From Gossypium raimondii (taxonomy: Eukaryota; Streptophyta; Magnoliopsida; Malvales; Malvaceae): 64,000 nucleotides of DNA. The stretch spans positions 41,635,733 to 41,699,732 of the forward strand of contig NC_068571.1 of NCBI RefSeq assembly GCF_025698545.1, read 5' to 3'. Shown here one piece after another: positions 60,625 to 64,000 of the stretch. The notes below the pieces were generated by a model. The model was given only the letters and a program-made list of their open reading frames with translations, ran no database searches and was not told the origin of the DNA. The position numbers were made by a program, and so were the translations under genes. How positions within the stretch are numbered: the stretch's first letter is position 1; each line of letters starts with the position of its first letter.

Positions 60625-63133
60625 TTTAATAGGCCAATTTAACTAGGGCCCAAATTACAAATAAAACAAAAAGGATTAAACCACAAATATAATAAATAAA
60701 AAGTCCAAAGTCCATTTACAAAGAAAACACCAACCCAAATTACAAGCCCGAATTAAAACCCTAAAAGCCCAAAAACTTAAAAAAATTAGAAACCCTAGTC
60801 CCTCTTCGCGCCGCAGCCTCGCCACGTCGGCAGGTGTGCCGTCTGACACTCCTTCTGCCACCACCTCCATTGACTCTCCAGGGACACCTGCAAAAAAGGG
60901 AAGAACAAGGACAGATGCAAGCACAAACACGCAAAGCAGTGGAAAAAGTAAAGAATATACAAAAAAATAGTAACATACAGTGTTGTAATTCGACTATAAA
61001 AGCCATAACAACTACATGTATTTTTACAGACAAGAGAGTAATCAAAACAGAATTCAAAAATCCAAAAGGTGATTTTTTTCTTTTATTTTTTACGAATTTA
61101 TTTCATAAAAAAACAAAACATAAAATAAAAATGAAAAAAGGGTTGAAAACCTACCGGGCTCTTCGCGTTTTGCCGCCGTAAGTGGCCGAAGACAGTCATC
61201 TCTGATGAAAGATGACATCTTTCGGGCATAGGGGTTTTCGAAAACTCAGAAAACCGAAAGGTTCTCAAGAGATTTATGCTATTTTGACGGTTTTTTAAAA
61301 AAAGCAATCTTAAATCTGGGTTTGGAGTAAAGGTGATCATGGGTCGGCCCGGGCCGGGTTCGAGTCGGGCCCGGATAAAATTTTAGGCCCGTTTTCTAGG
61401 CCCTGGCCTGTCCTGGCTTGAAATATGGGCCGAAAAATTTGTCCAAGCCCGGCCCAAAAGAAAATTTCTAAGCTCGAGCCTGGCCCGGCCCATATTAAAT
61501 TTTACAACACCAAAATAGCATAAAAAAAAGTTAAACATGAAAGTTAAAAAGTATATTTGATTAAAAATAAAAAAAATATATTTAATATATAATTCGGGCC
61601 CGGGCCAAAAAAGTTTTACCCGAGGCCCGGCCTGTTTTCTAAACAGGCCTTGTTTTTTTGCCCAAACCCATATTTCGGGCTTATATTTTTTACCTGAACT
61701 CTCCCATTTTTCGGGTGGACCGTCGGGCTGGGCCGAGTAGCCCAACCCATGATCACCTTTAGTTTGGAAGGGTCGAAAGGCTAAAAAAGGGCCATTTTTT
61801 TACGTTTTTCGGCCGCTAGGAACGGCGGAGCCCGTCGTAAAAAACCGACGGCCACCGTGGGCCTAGCCGAACCTGATGGCCGGACCAAAAGGGCTGGAGA
61901 GAAAATAAAAAAAGGCTAAGTGTTTTTTTTAAAGGTTTTAAAATGATTTTTTTGGTTATTTTTTTTACTTATATAGTTGGCGCTAAACGACTACGTTTCA
62001 AGGCATCTTGAAATGCCAATCCGACCTGACCCTTTAATAGGATCTGCGTGTTTTTGATAGGAGGTCTAATTGCGCCTTTGGTCGTTCCGCTTTTTAGGTG
62101 GTTTCCAATCTAGTCCTATTTCCTTTTTTTTATTTTTAAAATTTTTCCCTTTAATTTTGTTTTTTCATTTTGATCCCTCTTTAAACGGCGCGTCTAATGG
62201 GGTTGGGAATATTTTCTGTTCGACCCCTTCTTTTTTTCGCGCATTACATTTTGGCCCCTTTGTTATTTACTTTATTCAATTTGTCCTTTTAATTTCATTT
62301 AAGTTACAATTAAGCTTTTATTTTATTTTATTTCCTTTATTTGTTTATTTACTTGTTTATTTATTCATTATTCATTTTATTTTATTCATTTATTTTATTT
62401 TAATCCTTGCATTCATTTATTTATTATTCCTTCATTTATTATTTTATTATTTTTATTTTCGTTCATCGATTATTTATTTTATTTTTCCTTCATTATTATT
62501 ATTACTATTTTATTATTATCTATTTATCTATTTATTTATTACCCTTTTATACTTTCAAAATTAGATTATTTATGTTTTTTTACTTATACATTTATTGTTC
62601 TTATTATTATTATTATTATTATTATTACTTACCCTTCTTCGATTATTTCCATTATTATTAGAATAATAATTATAATACAATTATTGCAATTTTCATTACA
62701 AATTGGTATTTTATCATTGTCGGGTTACATTATCGTCATTCACTAGCACAACATTTTTTATTTTTCAGATATCATCGATCTATTTTATACATTACCATTT
62801 CATTTCATTACAATCACGTCCCGAACCATGTTTAGATATTTATCCATTATCGTACCATACCCAAAAAAGATAAATACACATTGTTTTAAGTGTCACATTT
62901 TTTATTACTCGAAAGAAAGAAATTTTTAAAATTAAGGCTATGTTCCGTATCCGGAGATTCGAAAAGCCGTGCCCTAATTTACGGGGTTCGACTTTCTCTT
63001 TGAATCAAGATAATTGAATATTCCTTTTAAAATTAAAACACATAAGATTTTAATTAAGATAAAAAGCAAGCTTATTTTTTAGGACTCGAGATGTCGTATC
63101 CTAACTTACAGGATATGACCTTTTGTTACCTCA
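60625..63133 (+). repeat. 3' LTR of the Gypsy element, 3'-truncated
   Basis: Starts TTTAATAGGCC (from TGTAATAGG). It follows the 5' LTR to ATGACCTTTTGTTACCTC, then breaks off at about 63133 and is joined to viral sequence. The last 330 bp or so of the LTR are missing. It contains the nested TIR element 61328-61761, lacks a stretch of about 40 bp (near 62017) present in the 5' LTR, and carries a (TTA)n run at 62600-62630. Confidence 0.82.
61328..61761 (+). mobile_element. Non-autonomous TIR element (hAT-like MITE), 434 bp, in the 3' LTR
   Basis: Ends TAAAGGTGATCATGGGT and CCCATGATCACCTTTA, flanked by GTTTGGAG (61320-61327) and GTTTGGAA (61762-61769). The 5' LTR shows the empty site (CTGGGTTGGGAGGGTCG at about 46869). 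Same family as 47097-47435, independent insertion. Confidence 0.85.
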
Positions 63134-64000
63134 AGTTATCATTATTATTCCTAAATGTATATATCTAACTTGAAGATATTTCTTTTAATCCTCTTAATTT
63201 TATCTTTAGTAAATAATGGGATTTCATTAATTCTCCTCTAGTACCTTTAGCTATTGTATTACCACTTTTTCTTTCTAAATGTCTTTGACACCATATTTTA
63301 TATTTAGATATTTTATAAATTTCTTCTTTAGAAATATGATTTTTATTTATTTTTCTATCATTTCATCGAAAAGTCTTTTCTTCTCCGATTATATTTCCTA
63401 ATTTTATATCTTGTTGTTCATTTTAGGAATTTCTTCTAATTGATTATTAGAATCGCTTCCTATATTAAACATAAATATATATTCTTCTTCATCTGTATCG
63501 TAATCATTTATGATATTAATTAGTATAATATTTCCTCGTGATTTATTTCCTCTTCGAACATATTTCTAAATCTTGTTCTTCAAGTGATTTAATCATTTTC
63601 TTGCAATTTTTCCTTTATTATGACAATTTGGTGCTATATGTCCTTCTTCATCACATATAAGACACTTACATATTTGTTTTTTAGGTTTTTAGAAGTTTTC
63701 TTCTAACAAATCTTTTCTTTTATTATAACCAGACATTTTTCTATTTCTTGGTTTCCATCTAACTAGCTTATATCTTCTATTTTTCTTTTTATATTTTTAT
63801 AAGTATTAGGATGTACCGGTTTACATCCAAATTCTCATTCATTTTCTAAAATTTTTGTACAATGCTTATTACTTAATTTATGCTTAACTTGTTTAGAAGC
63901 CTTACTTTGTAAACAACATAAAGTTATTCTTTCTTTTGCAAAATTAAATCTATTTCCTATAGAATATATACTTTCGGTTCCACACTAGCTAATTTACTAT
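63134..64000 (-). pseudogene. Endogenous caulimovirid: coat-protein C-terminal region, broken
   Basis: On the minus strand a retroviral-type zinc knuckle C-x2-C-x4-H-x4-C is readable at about 63623-63664 (CLICDEEGH then NC), preceded by Lys/Arg-rich sequence and followed by an acidic stretch (DYDTDEEEY, about 63490). This is how caulimovirid coat proteins end. Stops and frameshifts are frequent. It is the upstream part of the same viral copy whose protease and polymerase lie at 41-43 kb, displaced by the Gypsy insertion. It continues beyond the window. Confidence 0.72.

Larger units (their letters stand above)
46157..63133 (+). mobile_element. Ty3/Gypsy retrotransposon, Tat lineage, about 17 kb, degenerate
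   Basis: Complete 5' LTR (46157-49026), primer site, an extra upstream ORF, gag, protease, reverse transcriptase, RNase H, a second (archaeal-type) RNase H, integrase, a tandem-repeat tract, a purine tract and a 3' LTR truncated at its 3' end (60625-63133). Domain order RT-RH-aRH-INT with LTRs over 2 kb fits the Tat/Ogre lineage. Many in-frame stops, a deleted protease active site and a mutated second RNase H make it non-autonomous. It sits inside the minus-strand viral remnant, whose coat-protein part continues at 63134. No target duplication can be read because the 3' LTR end is missing. Confidence 0.88.

Noticed and set aside
60834..61181. Plus-strand frame of 115 codons in the 3' LTR (and its homologue at 46367)
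   Set aside because: Located in LTR leader sequence, with stops at different places in the two LTRs; no known protein.
62070..62564. Plus-strand open frame of 164 codons
   Set aside because: Lies within the LTR across a TTATTTATTTA low-complexity tract; the Phe/Leu/Tyr/Ile-only composition is an artefact.

Overview
The window is nuclear DNA of a eudicot plant. The genes are intron-split with plant GT-AG boundaries and plant-specific families, intergenic DNA is AT-rich, and retrotransposons and an endogenous pararetrovirus are present. The repeat types and gene sequences make cotton (Gossypium, Malvaceae) the best guess; this is inference, not proof.

Left half (about 1-36 kb) is gene-bearing. 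In order: an LTR fragment; a complete RAD51B-type recombinase gene (378-3039, +, 12 exons, 371 aa); a repeat-rich gap; a complete NOT4/CNOT4-type RING-RRM-C3H ubiquitin ligase gene (6991-12831, -, 12 coding exons, about 1044 aa); a long AT-rich gap with SINE-like pieces, degenerate transposons and a 487-bp tandem duplication; a Tim17/Tim22/Tim23-family gene (21994-23641, -, 4 exons, 188 aa); a fold-back MITE; an AP2-domain gene like Arabidopsis At4g13040 (25471-27993, -, 6 coding exons, 227 aa); more repeats; a SINE split by an LTR-type insertion with an exact 5-bp target duplication; and a short intronless RING-IBR gene lacking RING2 (35116-35754, -). The complete genes serve DNA repair, mRNA decay/ubiquitylation, organelle membrane transport and transcription. 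They are independent units, not a cluster of one pathway.

Right half (about 37-64 kb) is a nest of mobile DNA. The host layer is a decayed endogenous caulimovirid (pararetrovirus) on the minus strand. Its coat-protein zinc-knuckle region lies at the right edge (63.1-64 kb). Its protease, reverse transcriptase, RNase H and a following ORF lie at 37-46 kb. A 2.7-kb LTR-type insertion (43359-46057, exact 5-bp duplication) and a 17-kb Ty3/Gypsy element (46157-63133) interrupt it. The Gypsy element is of the Tat lineage: it carries an upstream ORF with a plant mobile domain, a second RNase H and a 13-copy repeat array before the 3' LTR. Each of its LTRs carries its own non-autonomous TIR element with an 8-bp duplication, at different sites, so each LTR shows the empty site of the other.

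The most interesting structure is in the viral remnant at 37.5-40.9 kb. One viral segment is present three times as minus-plus-minus (A, B, C). A viral-looking TATA box in copy C is oriented to transcribe across the B/A inverted repeat. Such a transcript would fold into a long hairpin, so the locus is a candidate source of antiviral small RNAs.

All readings are by eye. Splice sites of the four multi-exon genes were checked for frame continuity but not against transcripts.
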